A stretch of DNA of 64,000 nucleotides from contig NZ_JBDXXH010000002.1 of assembly GCF_040373385.1 (NCBI RefSeq), positions 186,001-250,000 of the forward strand, written 5' to 3'. Position numbers and translations under genes: made by a program. Under the pieces are notes generated by a model, which was not told where the DNA came from, made no database searches, and was given only the letters and a program-made list of their open reading frames with translations. The stretch is from Nitratidesulfovibrio sp. (GTDB taxonomy: Bacteria > Desulfobacterota > Desulfovibrionia > Desulfovibrionales > Desulfovibrionaceae). Below are positions 18,977-28,340 of this stretch, one piece after another. Each line of letters opens with the position of its first letter. Within the stretch, counting starts at the first letter, position 1.

Positions 18977-19935
18977 GCCTTGTCCTTGTGGCGGACCTTG
19001 TTGTTGCCCGTTTCGCTGTCCGAGGCGCAATCGTTACGCAGGTGGCGGGTATGCTCGCCCAGAAAGGCGGCAAAGGCCGCAGCCGCCGGAAACTGGTGCC
19101 GCCGGGCGTGCCGCACCGAATGGAATTGTCGCGCCGGGCGACAGTCATCCAGTTGCAGTTCCACCAGTTCGTCCCTGGCGATGCTTTCGGCCACGGCCAG
19201 GCGCGAGGTGGCGCTGATCCCAAGGCCCGCCCGCACGTACTGCACCACGGCCTGGGTGCTGTCCACAACCAGGGCCACAGGCAGCCGCCGCACGTCCATG
19301 CCCGCCGAGGCCAGTGCCTCGGCGAAGGTGCGCCGCGTGCCGGACCCGGCTTCGCGCATGATCCACGGCCACTGGGCCAGTTCCTCGACCTGTACGTGGC
19401 GCCTGCCGCCCGCCAGTTCCGGCGTGGCCACCACCACCAGTTCGTCGTCCACCAGCGGTTCGAACACCAGGTCGGGGTGCGCGTCCACCGCGCCCACCAG
19501 CCCCAGCATCAGCTCGCCATCGGTGACGCGCTGCACGATGTCCGCCGTGTCGCCCACGCGCAGGTGCACGCGCACCGAAGGGTAGGTGCGCACGAAACGG
19601 GAGATGACATCCGGCAGGACGTGGTGCGCGGGTATGGTGCTGCCGCCAATCACCAGGTCGCCGCTGACCTCGTCGCGCAGTTGGCCGATCTCGGCCTCTG
19701 CGGCGGCAAGGCTTGCGAACGCCTCTGACGCGCGCCGGTACAGCACCTCTCCGGCGGGCGTGGGCAATACCTGCCGCCCCATGCGGTCCAGCAGGCGGAC
19801 GCCCAGTTCCTTTTCCAGTGCAAGGACGTGTGCGCTGATGGTGGGCTGGGACAGGAACAGGTCCGCCCCGGCCCGCGAGAAGCTGCGCAGTTCGTAGACC
19901 TTGCAGAATGCTTCGAGTCTTCTGAAATCCAGCAT
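18973..19935 (-). CDS. LysR-family regulator linked to selD
   Basis: Transcription regulator of 320 residues. The N-terminal winged helix-turn-helix is clear (MLDFRRLEAFCKVYELRSF then ADLFLSQPTISAHVLALEKELG, about residues 28-50), followed by the LysR effector-binding domain with GGSTIPAHHVLPDVISRF and a C-terminal tail rich in His/Arg. ATG 19935 is the family start; the frame is open upstream but not LysR-like. The gene ends in ATGA shared with selD, so the two are co-translated. A LysR regulator next to selenium genes is a recurrent arrangement in Desulfovibrio and Clostridia relatives. Its effector is not known from the sequence. Confidence 0.92.
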   Translation of the reverse strand: MLDFRRLEAFCKVYELRSFSRAGADLFLSQPTISAHVLALEKELGVRLLDRMGRQVLPTPAGEVLYRRASEAFASLAAAEAEIGQLRDEVSGDLVIGGSTIPAHHVLPDVISRFVRTYPSVRVHLRVGDTADIVQRVTDGELMLGLVGAVDAHPDLVFEPLVDDELVVVATPELAGGRRHVQVEELAQWPWIMREAGSGTRRTFAEALASAGMDVRRLPVALVVDSTQAVVQYVRAGLGISATSRLAVAESIARDELVELQLDDCRPARQFHSVRHARRHQFPAAAAFAAFLGEHTRHLRNDCASDSETGNNKVRHKDKA

Positions 19936-20268
19936 GCTGATTGTGTATATTGATGAAAGCGATACGTCAAGAAAGCTGGCAGTTTGGAATCCACCTTTCT
20001 CATGCATGCCGGCGGTGCCGCTGGCTGCGGGCAGGCAGGGTGTGCCACGCCGGACCGCAGGGTGCTTTGCCCGGTACGCGGACGGGGGGAGGGGGGAAGG
20101 GGGGGGATGCTTCCGCGCTGGCGCGGGCTTGCGCTCCGTTGGCACAAATGGTAAAGGAGCGGGCTTTCCGAAGCGTCGCCTGACCGCCACCGGACCGCCT
20201 TCTGCCGTGCACGCATGTGGCACGGGGGGCGCCGCCGTGCTGGCGGCCCGGAATCGCGCCGTCGCACT
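19936..20268. other. Spacer between lysR and tRNA-Leu
   Basis: No gene is seen. Apart from the possible lysR promoter, the notable element is a G-rich run at 20084-20106 (blocks of 6, 6 and 8 G separated by A or AA) on the plus strand, which could form a G-quadruplex. Some promoter for the tRNA-tig direction should lie here, but I could not identify one. Confidence 0.5.
19944..19970 (-). promoter_or_regulatory. Possible promoter of lysR-selD
   Basis: On the minus strand TTGACG (19970-19965) and TATACA (19949-19944) are separated by 15 bases, shorter than the ideal 17. The -10 box lies only about 9 bases before the start codon, which would give a nearly leaderless message. Confidence 0.3.
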
Positions 20269-20353
20269 GCCGGGGTGGCGGAACTGGTATACGCGCTGGT
20301 CTTAGAAGCCAGTGGTTCACACCATGCGGGTTCAATCCCCGCCCCCGGCACCA
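20269..20353 (+). tRNA. tRNA-Leu (anticodon TAG)
   Basis: 85 bases including an encoded CCA. The acceptor stem GCCGGGG/CCCCGGC is perfect. The anticodon stem CTGGT/GCCAG holds the loop CTTAGAA, so the anticodon is TAG. The long variable arm (TGGT...ACCA) is as required for a class II leucine tRNA, and the T arm GCGGG-TTCAATC-CCCGC is intact. It lies 78 bases upstream of tig and may share its transcript. Confidence 0.95.
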
Positions 20354-20431
20354 GCGCCGCCGCGCCGCACCCGCAACGGGCACGGCCCGTGGCGCCGGGC
20401 ACCAACAGACTTTCACAAGGAGCGCTGCACC

Positions 20432-21730
20432 ATGGAATATACCGTCGAAGATATTTCCCCGGTCAAGAAAAAGGTCAACATCACGGTGCCGGTCGAGGAA
20501 GTGGAGGCAGCCCTGTCCGCCGCCATCGCCATGTACCGCACCAACATGAGCCTCGACGGATTTCGCAAGGGCAAGGTGCCCTCGAATCTGGTCGAAAGCC
20601 GCTTCCGCAAGGAAATCTACGGCGAGGCCACCCAGGACCTCGTCAACGTGCATATCAACGAAGTGATGACCGCGCTGGACGCCAACCCCATCTCGCGCAT
20701 CGACTTCGACGGCGGGCAGCTGGAACGCGGCACCCCCTTCGAGTACAGCATCTCCTTTGAAGTGCTGCCCGAATTCGACCTGCCCGACTACGACGGCTTT
20801 GCCGTGGAGCAGGAAAAGGCCGTGGTGGACGAAAAGGAAGTGGACGAGGTCATCACCCGCATCCGCACCAACATGGCCGAACTGGTGCCCGTGGCCGAAG
20901 CGCGCCCCGGCAATGACGGCGACGTGGTGGTGCTGGACTTCGCCGCGTTCGAAAACGGCGAGCCGGTGGAAGGCATCAGCGCAGAGAACTTCCAGATGAA
21001 CCTTGGCGACCGCCAGGCCCTGGAAGACTTCGAGGCCCTGGTGAAGACCCTGGCCCCCGGCGAAGAGGGCGAAGGCCCCCTGAATTTCCCGGCGGACTTC
21101 ATCAACCCCGACTTCGCGGGCAAGAGCCTGACCGTCAAGGTCAAGGTGCACGCCGTGAAGGAACGCCGCCTGCCCGAGGCCAACGACGACCTGGCCCAGA
21201 AGGCTGGCGGCTTCGAGTCCATGGACAAGATGCGCGAGGCGGTCACCTCTTCCTACATGCAGAGCCGCACCCAGCTGGTGAAGGCCACCGCCCAGAAGAC
21301 CATGCTGGACAAGCTGCTGAAGATGGTGGACTTCCCCCTGCCCGAAAGCATGGTGGACATGTACGTCGGCCACCTGCTGGACGACATGCGCACCAAGCTC
21401 GAACGCCAGGGCAAGAGCATGGAGTCCTTGGGCAAGAAGCCCGAGGAACTGCGCGCCGAAGTGCACCCCGAAGCCGAGCAGGTGACCCGCACCCAGATAT
21501 TCCTGCTGCGCGCCGCCCGCAAGGAAGGCGTGGAAGTGACCGAGCAGGAGATCGACACCCAGCTCCAGCAGATCGCCATGCGCTCGGGCCAGGACTACAA
21601 CGCCCTGAAAGACTACTACATCAAGAACAACCTGATCTTCTCGCTGCGCGACCGCATGCTGGCCGACAAGGCCATGGACGCCATCTACGAGAAGGCCACC
21701 GTGACCGAGGTGGAGCCCGCCGCGAAATAG
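20432..21730 (+). CDS. tig: Trigger factor, ribosome-associated chaperone
   Basis: Peptidyl-prolyl isomerase and chaperone that docks on L23 and shields nascent chains. It has 432 residues, the usual size. The N-terminal ribosome-binding domain carries LDGFRKGKVPSNLVESRF (about residues 38-55), close to the GFRxGKxP signature; the FKBP-like domain (about 150-240) and the long helical C-terminal domain follow. ATG 20432 has AAGGAG 10 bases upstream; the frame is open further upstream, but that part overlaps the tRNA. It leads the tig-clpP-clpX-lon group. Confidence 0.97.
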   Translation: MEYTVEDISPVKKKVNITVPVEEVEAALSAAIAMYRTNMSLDGFRKGKVPSNLVESRFRKEIYGEATQDLVNVHINEVMTALDANPISRIDFDGGQLERGTPFEYSISFEVLPEFDLPDYDGFAVEQEKAVVDEKEVDEVITRIRTNMAELVPVAEARPGNDGDVVVLDFAAFENGEPVEGISAENFQMNLGDRQALEDFEALVKTLAPGEEGEGPLNFPADFINPDFAGKSLTVKVKVHAVKERRLPEANDDLAQKAGGFESMDKMREAVTSSYMQSRTQLVKATAQKTMLDKLLKMVDFPLPESMVDMYVGHLLDDMRTKLERQGKSMESLGKKPEELRAEVHPEAEQVTRTQIFLLRAARKEGVEVTEQEIDTQLQQIAMRSGQDYNALKDYYIKNNLIFSLRDRMLADKAMDAIYEKATVTEVEPAAK

Positions 21731-22020
21731 CGGCCGCTTTGCCCGCGCACGCGAACCGGCCCGCCCGGTTCATGGACGCACGTTCGGAGCAGGGGGGGTG
21801 CACCCGCACCTTCCCTGCCCTTGTTTTCGCGGGTGTTTCGTAAAGCATCGCGTTTTTTGGCCGACAAGACGGATGCAGGGCGCAAGGGCCGGGCGCCCCT
21901 TTCACGGGGGTGGCCGGACCGCCACGGGCGCCTTGTGGTGCGGGGCGGTCTTCTGCTATCCTTCGGGCAACGAACCAGTTCCGAACCGGCCATGCATCCG
22001 CCGCCCGCTCCCGGTTCCGT

Positions 22021-22050
22021 TCCGGGCATGTCCGGGCATGTCCGGGTACG
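22021..22050 (+). repeat. 10-base tandem repeat upstream of clpP
   Basis: Two exact copies of TCCGGGCATG at 22021-22040, then TCCGGGTACG. Each copy contains GCATG or GTACG, so the array may also be a set of small palindromes. It is non-coding. Confidence 0.8.
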
Positions 22051-22104
22051 TCGTGGGCACGGGGGGCCGGATCAGGGACATCATGCAGCCGGGCCGCCTT
22101 CCGG

Positions 22105-22145
22105 GTCAGCCCGGTCGTCAGCCCGGTCGTCAGCCCGGTCGTCAG
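22105..22145 (+). repeat. 12-base tandem repeat upstream of clpP
   Basis: GTCAGCCCGGTC is repeated exactly three times (22105-22140) and followed by a partial copy GTCAG. It lies 120-160 bases before the clpP start, where it will be in the 5' untranslated region if transcription starts upstream. Confidence 0.85.
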
Positions 22146-22267
22146 GCTGACTGCCTGGCGGGCCGCTGGCCGGAACTCCAGCCGGTCGGCCGGACCGGGT
22201 GGCCCGCGCATCACCAACGCACACGGCAGCACGCGGCGGTTCACGCCGACACACGCAGGAGAGGCAC

Positions 22268-22873
<606 letters not shown>

Positions 22874-22880
22874 GTACATC

Positions 22881-24134
22881 ATGGCCAATACCAAGGGCGG
22901 CTCGGAACGCGAGCTGCGTTGTTCCTTCTGCGGCAAGGGGCAGGACGCCGTGCAGCGCCTCATTGCCGGGCCCGGCGTCTACATCTGCGATGAATGCGTC
23001 TCGTTGTGCAACGAGATCATCGCGCAGGAGCACATCACCGAAACGGTGGAGGAGGGCAAGCTGCTCACCCCCGCCGAGATCAAGGCCAAGCTCGACGAAT
23101 ACGTCATCGGCCAGCATCAGGCCAAGAAGATCCTGTCCGTGGCGGTGCACAACCACTACAAGCGGGTCTTCTTCGCCAGCGCCCTGGGCGGCGAGGTGGA
23201 GCTGGAAAAGAGCAACATCCTGCTCATCGGTCCTTCCGGCAGCGGCAAGACCCTGCTGGCCAAGACCCTGGCCCGCGTGCTGAAGGTGCCCTTCGCCATC
23301 GCCGACGCCACCACCCTGACCGAAGCCGGCTACGTGGGCGAGGACGTGGAGAACATTCTCGTCCAGCTGCTCCAGAACGCCGACTACGACATCGAGGCGG
23401 CGTCCAAGGGCATCATCTACATCGATGAAATCGACAAGATCTCCCGCAAGGGCGACGGTCCCTCCATCACCCGCGACGTGTCGGGCGAAGGGGTGCAGCA
23501 GGCCCTGCTGAAGATCATCGAAGGCACCGAGGCCAACATTCCGCCCAAGGGCGGGCGCAAGCACCCGCAGCAGGAATTCATCAGGATGGACACCTCGAAC
23601 ATCCTGTTCATCCTCGGCGGGGCGTTCATCGGTCTCGACAAGCTCATCGGGCAGCGCATCGGTGGCGGGGCCATGGGCTTCGGCGCCAAGGTGGCCAGCC
23701 GCAAGGACCTGCCTTTCGGCGAACTGCTGGGCCAGGTGCACCCCAATGACCTCGTGAAGTTCGGCCTGATTCCCGAATTCGTGGGCCGCATCCCCGTGGT
23801 GACCCACGTGGAGGAACTGAGCGAGGACGACCTGGTGCGCATCCTTACCGAGCCCAAGAACGCCCTGGTGCGCCAGTACCAGAAGCTGTTCGAGCTGGAC
23901 AAGGTGAACCTGCGCTTCACCACCAACGCGCTGAAGAGCATCGCCAGCCAGGCCATCGAACGCAAGACCGGCGCGCGCGGCCTGCGCAACGTGATGGAAT
24001 CGGTGATGCTCGACATCATGTACAAGCTGCCCTCGCAGCAGGACATCAAGGAATGCGTCATCAACCGCGCCGTGGTGGATAAAAGCCGCGAACCGGTGAT
24101 GATCTACCACACCGAGGCCAAGACCGGCTCCTGA
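22881..24134 (+). CDS. clpX: ATP-dependent Clp protease ATP-binding subunit ClpX
   Basis: AAA+ unfoldase that selects substrates for ClpP. It has 417 residues. The N-terminal zinc domain shows Cys14, Cys17, Cys36 and Cys39. Walker A is [13 protein letters not shown] (about residues 117-129), Walker B is [10 protein letters not shown], and the IGF-type loop that docks on ClpP appears as [13 protein letters not shown] 22881 is right after clpP. A hairpin lies just downstream. Confidence 0.97.
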   Translation: MANTKGGSERELRCSFCGKGQDAVQRLIAGPGVYICDECVSLCNEIIAQEHITETVEEGKLLTPAEIKAKLDEYVIGQHQAKKILSVAVHNHYKRVFFASALGGEVELEKSNILLIGPSGSGKTLLAKTLARVLKVPFAIADATTLTEAGYVGEDVENILVQLLQNADYDIEAASKGIIYIDEIDKISRKGDGPSITRDVSGEGVQQALLKIIEGTEANIPPKGGRKHPQQEFIRMDTSNILFILGGAFIGLDKLIGQRIGGGAMGFGAKVASRKDLPFGELLGQVHPNDLVKFGLIPEFVGRIPVVTHVEELSEDDLVRILTEPKNALVRQYQKLFELDKVNLRFTTNALKSIASQAIERKTGARGLRNVMESVMLDIMYKLPSQQDIKECVINRAVVDKSREPVMIYHTEAKTGS

Positions 24135-24141
24135 TGAATGC

Positions 24142-24171
24142 AACGGCGCGGTCCGCAAGGGCCGCGCCGTT
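24142..24171 (+). terminator. Hairpin after clpX, possible terminator
   Basis: A 13-bp stem (24142-24154 with 24159-24171, one GT pair) with a GCAA tetraloop starts 8 bases after the clpX stop. It is followed by TATGG rather than a T run, so it may act as a weak terminator or an RNA-stability element. Confidence 0.55.
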
Positions 24172-24474
24172 ATGGTTTCGTCCCGCGCACTTGCGGGCGT
24201 GGCTCCTTCGGCCCAGCTTCCGCCGGTTGCCGCCAGTCGCCCTAGCTGACGCCAGTTGCCCCAATCGCCCCAGTTGCCAGGGCCGCCCCAGTTGCCACGG
24301 TCGCCCCAACTGTCACGGTCGGCAGAGTCCGCCCCTTGCCCCCCATGCACGGGGAACTTTTCACGGAAGGGCGGCCAATGCACCGGCCACCCGGCATGGC
24401 GCCAGCGGCGGATTTCCGCTCGGTACCCCAATGGGTACCACGTCGATCACCCCGGCGGCTCCCCGGCGGGTGCG

Positions 24475-24502
24475 TTGACAACGGGAATAGGGACACTAGT
24501 TT
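24475..24502 (+). promoter_or_regulatory. Probable lon promoter
   Basis: A perfect TTGACA at 24475-24480 is followed after 16 bases by TAGTTT (24497-24502), a partial -10 match, about 95 bases before the lon start. I saw no heat-shock type sequence. Confidence 0.45.
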
Positions 24503-24596
24503 GTGTGCATTGTGCCCCGTCTCGCACGCGGGGCTCCCGCGCCCCCTTCCGGCGCGCGGGCACCCGGCGGCCCCTGCCGCCGTTCTGGAGGAATGA

Positions 24597-27056
24597 ATGA
24601 GCGATTTCGACGTTGATGGCGATAAGGCCCGTCCCGTTCTGGACCTGCCGCTGATGTCGTTGCGCGAGGTGGTGATGTTCCCGCGCTCCATCGTGCCCCT
24701 GTTCGTGGGGCGCGAGGCGTCCATCCGGGCCATCGAGAACGCCATCTCCGATTACGGCAAGAAGATATTCCTGGTGGCCCAGCGCGAGCCCGAAGTGGAA
24801 AAGCCCGGCGGCGAGGACCTGTTCGAGGTCGGCACCGTCAGCAAGATCCTGCAACTGCTGCGCCTGCCCGACGGCACCATCAAGGTGCTGTTTGAAGGCC
24901 TGTACCGCGCCCGCTGGGAAGCCCTTGGCGAAGAAGGCGAGGGCGACTTTCCCCGCGCCTCCATCCTGCCCCTGCGCGAATCCGACGCCCTGACTGCGGA
25001 GTCCGAGGCGCTGGTGCGCGCCACGCAGGAAGCGCTGGAGGAATACAGCAAGATCAACAAGAAGCTGGCGCAGGAAACCCTGCTGGCCATTACCGCCATC
25101 AACACGGCGGGCCGCCTGGCCGATGCGGTGATGCCCCACCTGAAGGTGGACTACCGCAAGAAGCAGGAAGTGCTGGAACTGGAAGACCCGGTGGTGCGCC
25201 TTGAAAAGGTGTACGAGCTGCTCCAGGGCGAGATTGCCATCTCGTCCATGGAAAAGCGCATCAAGAACCGCGTCAAGAACCAGATGGAGCGCAACCAGCG
25301 CGAGTACTACCTGAACGAGCAGATCAAGGCCATCCACAAGGAAATGGGGCGCGAGGAAGATCCCCAGGCCGAGGTCAACGAGCTGGAACAGCGCCTGGCG
25401 GAAAAGAACATGCCCGACGAGGCGCGCGAGAAGGCCCTGCGCGAGATGAAGAAGCTGCGCCAGATGCCGCCTTCGTCCGCCGAGTACACCGTGGTGCGCA
25501 ACTACGTGGACTGGATTCTCGATCTGCCGTGGAACACCCTGAAGGAAACCGAGATCGACATCGAGAAGGCCCGCACGGTTCTCGACGCCGACCACTACGG
25601 CCTGGAAAAGCCCAAGGAACGCATCCTCGAGTATCTGGCCGTCCAGAAGCTGGTGAACCGCCTCAAGGGTCCCATCCTGTGCCTTGTGGGCCCCCCCGGC
25701 GTGGGCAAGACCTCGCTGGCCAAGTCCGTGGCCAAGGCCACGGGGCGCGAGTTCGTGCGTCTTTCCCTTGGCGGCGTGCGTGACGAGGCCGAAATCCGCG
25801 GCCACCGGCGTACCTACGTGGGCGCGCTGCCCGGCAAGATCATTCAGTCGCTGAAGCGGGTGAAGTTCAACAACCCCCTGTTCTGCCTGGATGAAATCGA
25901 CAAGATGAGCATGGACTTCCGGGGCGACCCCTCCGCCGCCCTGCTGGAAGTGCTGGACCCCGAGCAGAACAATACCTTCAACGACCACTACCTGGACATG
26001 GACTACGACCTGTCGCAGGTGTTCTTCATCACCACGGCCAACAGCCTGCACTCCATTCCCCTGCCGTTGCAGGACCGCATGGAGATCATCCGGCTGCCCG
26101 GCTACCTCGAAACGGAAAAGCGCCGCATCGCGCGCGATTTTCTGCTGCCCAAGCAGATCGAGGCCCACGGCATCAAGACCGAGAACATGAAGATGTCGGA
26201 CAACGCCGTGCTGGAAATGATCCGCACCTACACCCGCGAGGCGGGGGTGCGTAACCTCGAGCGCGAGCTGGCGGGCGTGTGCCGCAAGGTGGCCATGCAG
26301 ATCGTCGAGGCCGACGACCTGGACAAGACGGTCACCGTCACCCGGCAGAACCTGTCCCAGTTCCTGGGCGTGAAGAAGTTCCGCTACGGCGAGCGCGAGG
26401 CCAATCCCCAGGTGGGCGTGACCACCGGGCTTGCCTGGACCGAGCTTGGCGGCGAACTGCTGATGGTGGAAACCGCCCTCATGCCCGGCACCGGCAAGGT
26501 GGTCATCACCGGCAAGCTTGGCGAGGTCATGACCGAATCGGCCAAGGCCGCCCTGTCCTACGTGCGTTCGCGGTCCAACATGTTCGGCCTGCGCAGCGAC
26601 TTCCACAAGGACATCGACATCCACGTGCACGTGCCCGAAGGCGCCACCCCCAAGGACGGCCCCTCGGCAGGCATCACCCTGACCACCTCGCTGGTCTCGG
26701 CCCTGCTCGGCGTGCCCGTGCGCAACGACGTGGCCATGACCGGCGAGATCACCCTGCGCGGTCGCGTGCTGCCCATCGGCGGCCTGCGCGAAAAGCTGCT
26801 GGCCGCCCACCGGGGCCTGATCACCAAGGTGCTCGTGCCGCGCGACAACAAGAAGGACCTCAAGGACGTCCCCGACGAAATCCTCAAGGACCTGACCATC
26901 ACCTTCGTGGACCACGTGGACGAAGTGCTGCCCCTGGCTCTCGAAAGCGAGGCCGAGGCCATCTTCTCCGGTCGCGCCGAAGGACTGCCGCTCTTCCGCA
27001 CCCTGCGCGAAGGCGCCACCTGCGATGCGACCCCGCCCGTGCCCACCGCGCACTAG
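24597..27056 (+). CDS. lon: ATP-dependent protease La
   Basis: Homohexameric AAA+ serine protease for damaged and regulatory proteins. It has 819 residues, slightly above the usual 780-810. The N-terminal substrate-binding domain covers about residues 15-225 and a coiled region follows. Walker A is [13 protein letters not shown] near residue 365, and Walker B has FCLDEIDKM. The Ser-Lys dyad appears in [10 protein letters not shown] (about residue 688) and [15 protein letters not shown] (about 732). ATG 24597 has TGGAGG 5 bases before. A short unconserved tail follows the protease domain. Confidence 0.98.
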   Translation: MSDFDVDGDKARPVLDLPLMSLREVVMFPRSIVPLFVGREASIRAIENAISDYGKKIFLVAQREPEVEKPGGEDLFEVGTVSKILQLLRLPDGTIKVLFEGLYRARWEALGEEGEGDFPRASILPLRESDALTAESEALVRATQEALEEYSKINKKLAQETLLAITAINTAGRLADAVMPHLKVDYRKKQEVLELEDPVVRLEKVYELLQGEIAISSMEKRIKNRVKNQMERNQREYYLNEQIKAIHKEMGREEDPQAEVNELEQRLAEKNMPDEAREKALREMKKLRQMPPSSAEYTVVRNYVDWILDLPWNTLKETEIDIEKARTVLDADHYGLEKPKERILEYLAVQKLVNRLKGPILCLVGPPGVGKTSLAKSVAKATGREFVRLSLGGVRDEAEIRGHRRTYVGALPGKIIQSLKRVKFNNPLFCLDEIDKMSMDFRGDPSAALLEVLDPEQNNTFNDHYLDMDYDLSQVFFITTANSLHSIPLPLQDRMEIIRLPGYLETEKRRIARDFLLPKQIEAHGIKTENMKMSDNAVLEMIRTYTREAGVRNLERELAGVCRKVAMQIVEADDLDKTVTVTRQNLSQFLGVKKFRYGEREANPQVGVTTGLAWTELGGELLMVETALMPGTGKVVITGKLGEVMTESAKAALSYVRSRSNMFGLRSDFHKDIDIHVHVPEGATPKDGPSAGITLTTSLVSALLGVPVRNDVAMTGEITLRGRVLPIGGLREKLLAAHRGLITKVLVPRDNKKDLKDVPDEILKDLTITFVDHVDEVLPLALESEAEAIFSGRAEGLPLFRTLREGATCDATPPVPTAH

Positions 27057-27093
27057 GCGTAGTGGTAGCAAGGGTGATTTGATGCAAGAGTAA

Positions 27094-27170
27094 CCGGGGG
27101 AAGGGAGGGGGCTTTGGAAAGCCCCCTCCCTTCCCCCGGACCCCCTTCCCACCCGCAAACTTTTCAATTG
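27094..27170 (+). repeat. Long intergenic hairpin element, copy A
   Basis: A perfect 21-bp stem (27094-27114 with 27119-27139) with a TGGA loop is followed by CCCCCTTCC and then AAACTTTTCAATTGG. The same plan (long GC hairpin, CCCCCTTCC, AACTTTT, TTGGT) recurs after proS and, inverted, before xseA. It has no strong T run directly after the stem. Confidence 0.75.
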
Positions 27171-27177
27171 GTCCGAT

Positions 27178-27213
27178 GAGCCCCCGTTGCGGAGACGCGA
27201 CGGGGGCTCTTTG
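27178..27213 (+). terminator. Rho-independent terminator of lon
   Basis: A 14-bp stem (27178-27191 with 27196-27209, one GT pair) with a GAGA tetraloop is followed by TTTG. It lies 120 bases after the lon stop and is the best terminator candidate for it. Confidence 0.75.
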
Positions 27214-27294
27214 TCGTGAGGGGTGTAGTGAATAATTGGAACTCGTAGGGAAGAGGGGGATGTCGCCAAGACAGATTGGCCCCATAAAGGGGGT

Positions 27295-27315
27295 GCAGGG
27301 GGCATTGCCCCCTGC
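27295..27315. repeat. Small hairpin followed by CCGCCGGAGGCG
   Basis: A 9-bp perfect stem GCAGGGGGC/GCCCCCTGC around ATT. Together with the CCGCCGGAGGC that follows, it resembles a common intergenic element of Desulfovibrio genomes as I recall them; it occurs once in this window. Confidence 0.45.
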
Positions 27316-27458
27316 CCGCCGGAGGCGAACAAAAAACCGGTCGCCCCAAATAGGAGCCGCCCCGTCCTGAACGGCAGGGCGGGGCGGTCCGTATCCTGGG
27401 CGTGGTGCCCGGGCCCTGGCCCCCCTGGCGCGAGGGGCCGGGCGTCGGAATTTGTAGG

Positions 27459-28034
27459 TCAGCGCAGGCTGGTGCCCACGCTGGGCCGGATGGGGCCAAG
27501 GCGCGATGCGTCCACCAGCAGCGGCCTCAGTTCCTCGGAAACCGGCACCGTGGCGGTGCCCATGGCCAGCACCTCGTTGGACGGGGTGTGGATGAGCCGC
27601 ATGTTGAAGCGCACGGCCTTGGGGGTGATGGTGTAGGTGCCCGCCAGAATGGCCACGCTGGACACGTTCTGGGTGCCCAGCAGTTCCGTCTTGCGGGTCA
27701 GCAGCAGTTCGCCCGTTTCCGGCTGGAACAGGATGGTGCGGCCCTTGCGGATTTCCTGCACCCGGTAGCCAGCCTGCACGAACCAGCGGGACATTTCCTC
27801 CGCCATCTGGCGGGCCAGCCCGTTGGCGCCTTCCAGGTCGCCCAGGTCCACCGGGGTGGTGACCATGATGCTTATGCCCTTGGCGGGCGGGGCTTCCTGC
27901 CCCAGTTTGCGGGCCATCTGCACGTCCATGGCCGCAGCCATGGCGTCAGCGGCCTCGGGCACGCTGGCAGCGGCTGCCGCCATGGGCAGCAGCAGACCTA
28001 TGGTCAGCACGAGCAGGGCAAGTATGCGTTTCAT
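27459..28034 (-). CDS. FlgO-like secreted protein
   Basis: 191 residues with an N-terminal signal peptide (MKRILALLVLTIGLLLPMAAAAA, cleaved near residue 23). The middle contains the pattern of the FlgO domain: an N-terminal GLARQMAEEMSRWFVQAGYRVQEIRKG segment (bases about 27810-27730), then VAILAGTYTITPKAVRFNMRLI with VLAMGTATVPV at the end. FlgO proteins are outer-membrane proteins needed for flagellar stability in Vibrio. It is third in a three-gene minus-strand set, 22 bases after the lipoprotein gene, with GGAG before ATG 28034. The flagellar link is only by family. Confidence 0.8.
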   Translation of the reverse strand: MKRILALLVLTIGLLLPMAAAAASVPEAADAMAAAMDVQMARKLGQEAPPAKGISIMVTTPVDLGDLEGANGLARQMAEEMSRWFVQAGYRVQEIRKGRTILFQPETGELLLTRKTELLGTQNVSSVAILAGTYTITPKAVRFNMRLIHTPSNEVLAMGTATVPVSEELRPLLVDASRLGPIRPSVGTSLR

Positions 28035-28056
28035 GGGATGCTCCGGAATCGCCGCG

Positions 28057-28323
28057 TCAGCGCAGCGTCTTTATCTGTCGGTCCACCACGTCCACTTCGC
28101 GGGCCAGGGCATCGCGCACGTCGTCAGAGCGCGCGGCGGCAAGGGCCAGCAGGTAGTGTTCGCGGGCCAGTTCATAGCGGCCCTGGGCCTGGTAGGTGCG
28201 GCCCTGGTGCCAGTTGTGCAGGGCCTCGTCGCTATCCGGTATGGAGGCCACCTGCTTGCCGCACCCCGCAAGGGCGGGCAGGGCAAGGCTGGCCAGCAGC
28301 AGAAGAATGGCGGGGATACGCAT
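28057..28323 (-). CDS. Small lipoprotein with a TPR-like helical pair
   Basis: 88 residues. A lipoprotein signal peptide ends in LPALAGC, so Cys21 would be lipidated. The mature part contains a TPR-like pair: EALHNWHQGRTYQAQGRYELAREHYLLALAAA. It lies between two FlgO-like genes (17 and 22 bases away), which suggests that the three products act together at the outer membrane. AAGGA precedes ATG 28323. No family name can be given. Confidence 0.8.
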   Translation of the reverse strand: MRIPAILLLLASLALPALAGCGKQVASIPDSDEALHNWHQGRTYQAQGRYELAREHYLLALAAARSDDVRDALAREVDVVDRQIKTLR

Positions 28324-28340
28324 GGTTGTATTCCTTGCGG

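Larger units (their letters stand above)
21731..22267 (+). other. Repeat-bearing spacer between tig and clpP
   Basis: 537 bases without a believable gene. It holds two short tandem arrays: a 10-base unit (TCCGGGCATG) three times at 22021-22050 with the last copy diverged, and a 12-base unit (GTCAGCCCGGTC) three times plus a partial copy at 22105-22145. No terminator for tig and no clear sigma-70 or heat-shock promoter for clpP was found by eye. Confidence 0.6.
24135..24596 (+). other. Spacer between clpX and lon
   Basis: There is no gene. After the clpX hairpin there is a degenerate repeat tract (24225-24320) built on CCAGTTGCC-like units next to CGCC. A hairpin GGTACCC/GGGTACC lies at 24422-24439. 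The lon promoter probably lies at 24475-24502, and the last 90 bases form the lon leader. Confidence 0.5.
27057..27458. other. Spacer of three hairpins between lon and the FlgO-like operon
   Basis: There is no gene in this convergent region. It holds a 21-bp hairpin (27094-27139) with a conserved downstream tail, the probable lon terminator (27178-27213), a third hairpin (27295-27315) followed by CCGCCGGAGGCG, and an imperfect GC-rich stem (27413-27439) just beyond the minus-strand stop codon. Confidence 0.6.

Noticed and set aside
20130..20160. TGGCAC near 20145 as a sigma-54 promoter
   Set aside because: There is no GC element at the -12 position with the required spacing.
27295..27330. 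The hairpin with CCGCCGGAGGCG as an insertion-sequence end
   Set aside because: There is no transposase gene, target duplication or partner repeat nearby; it is better treated as a small intergenic hairpin.
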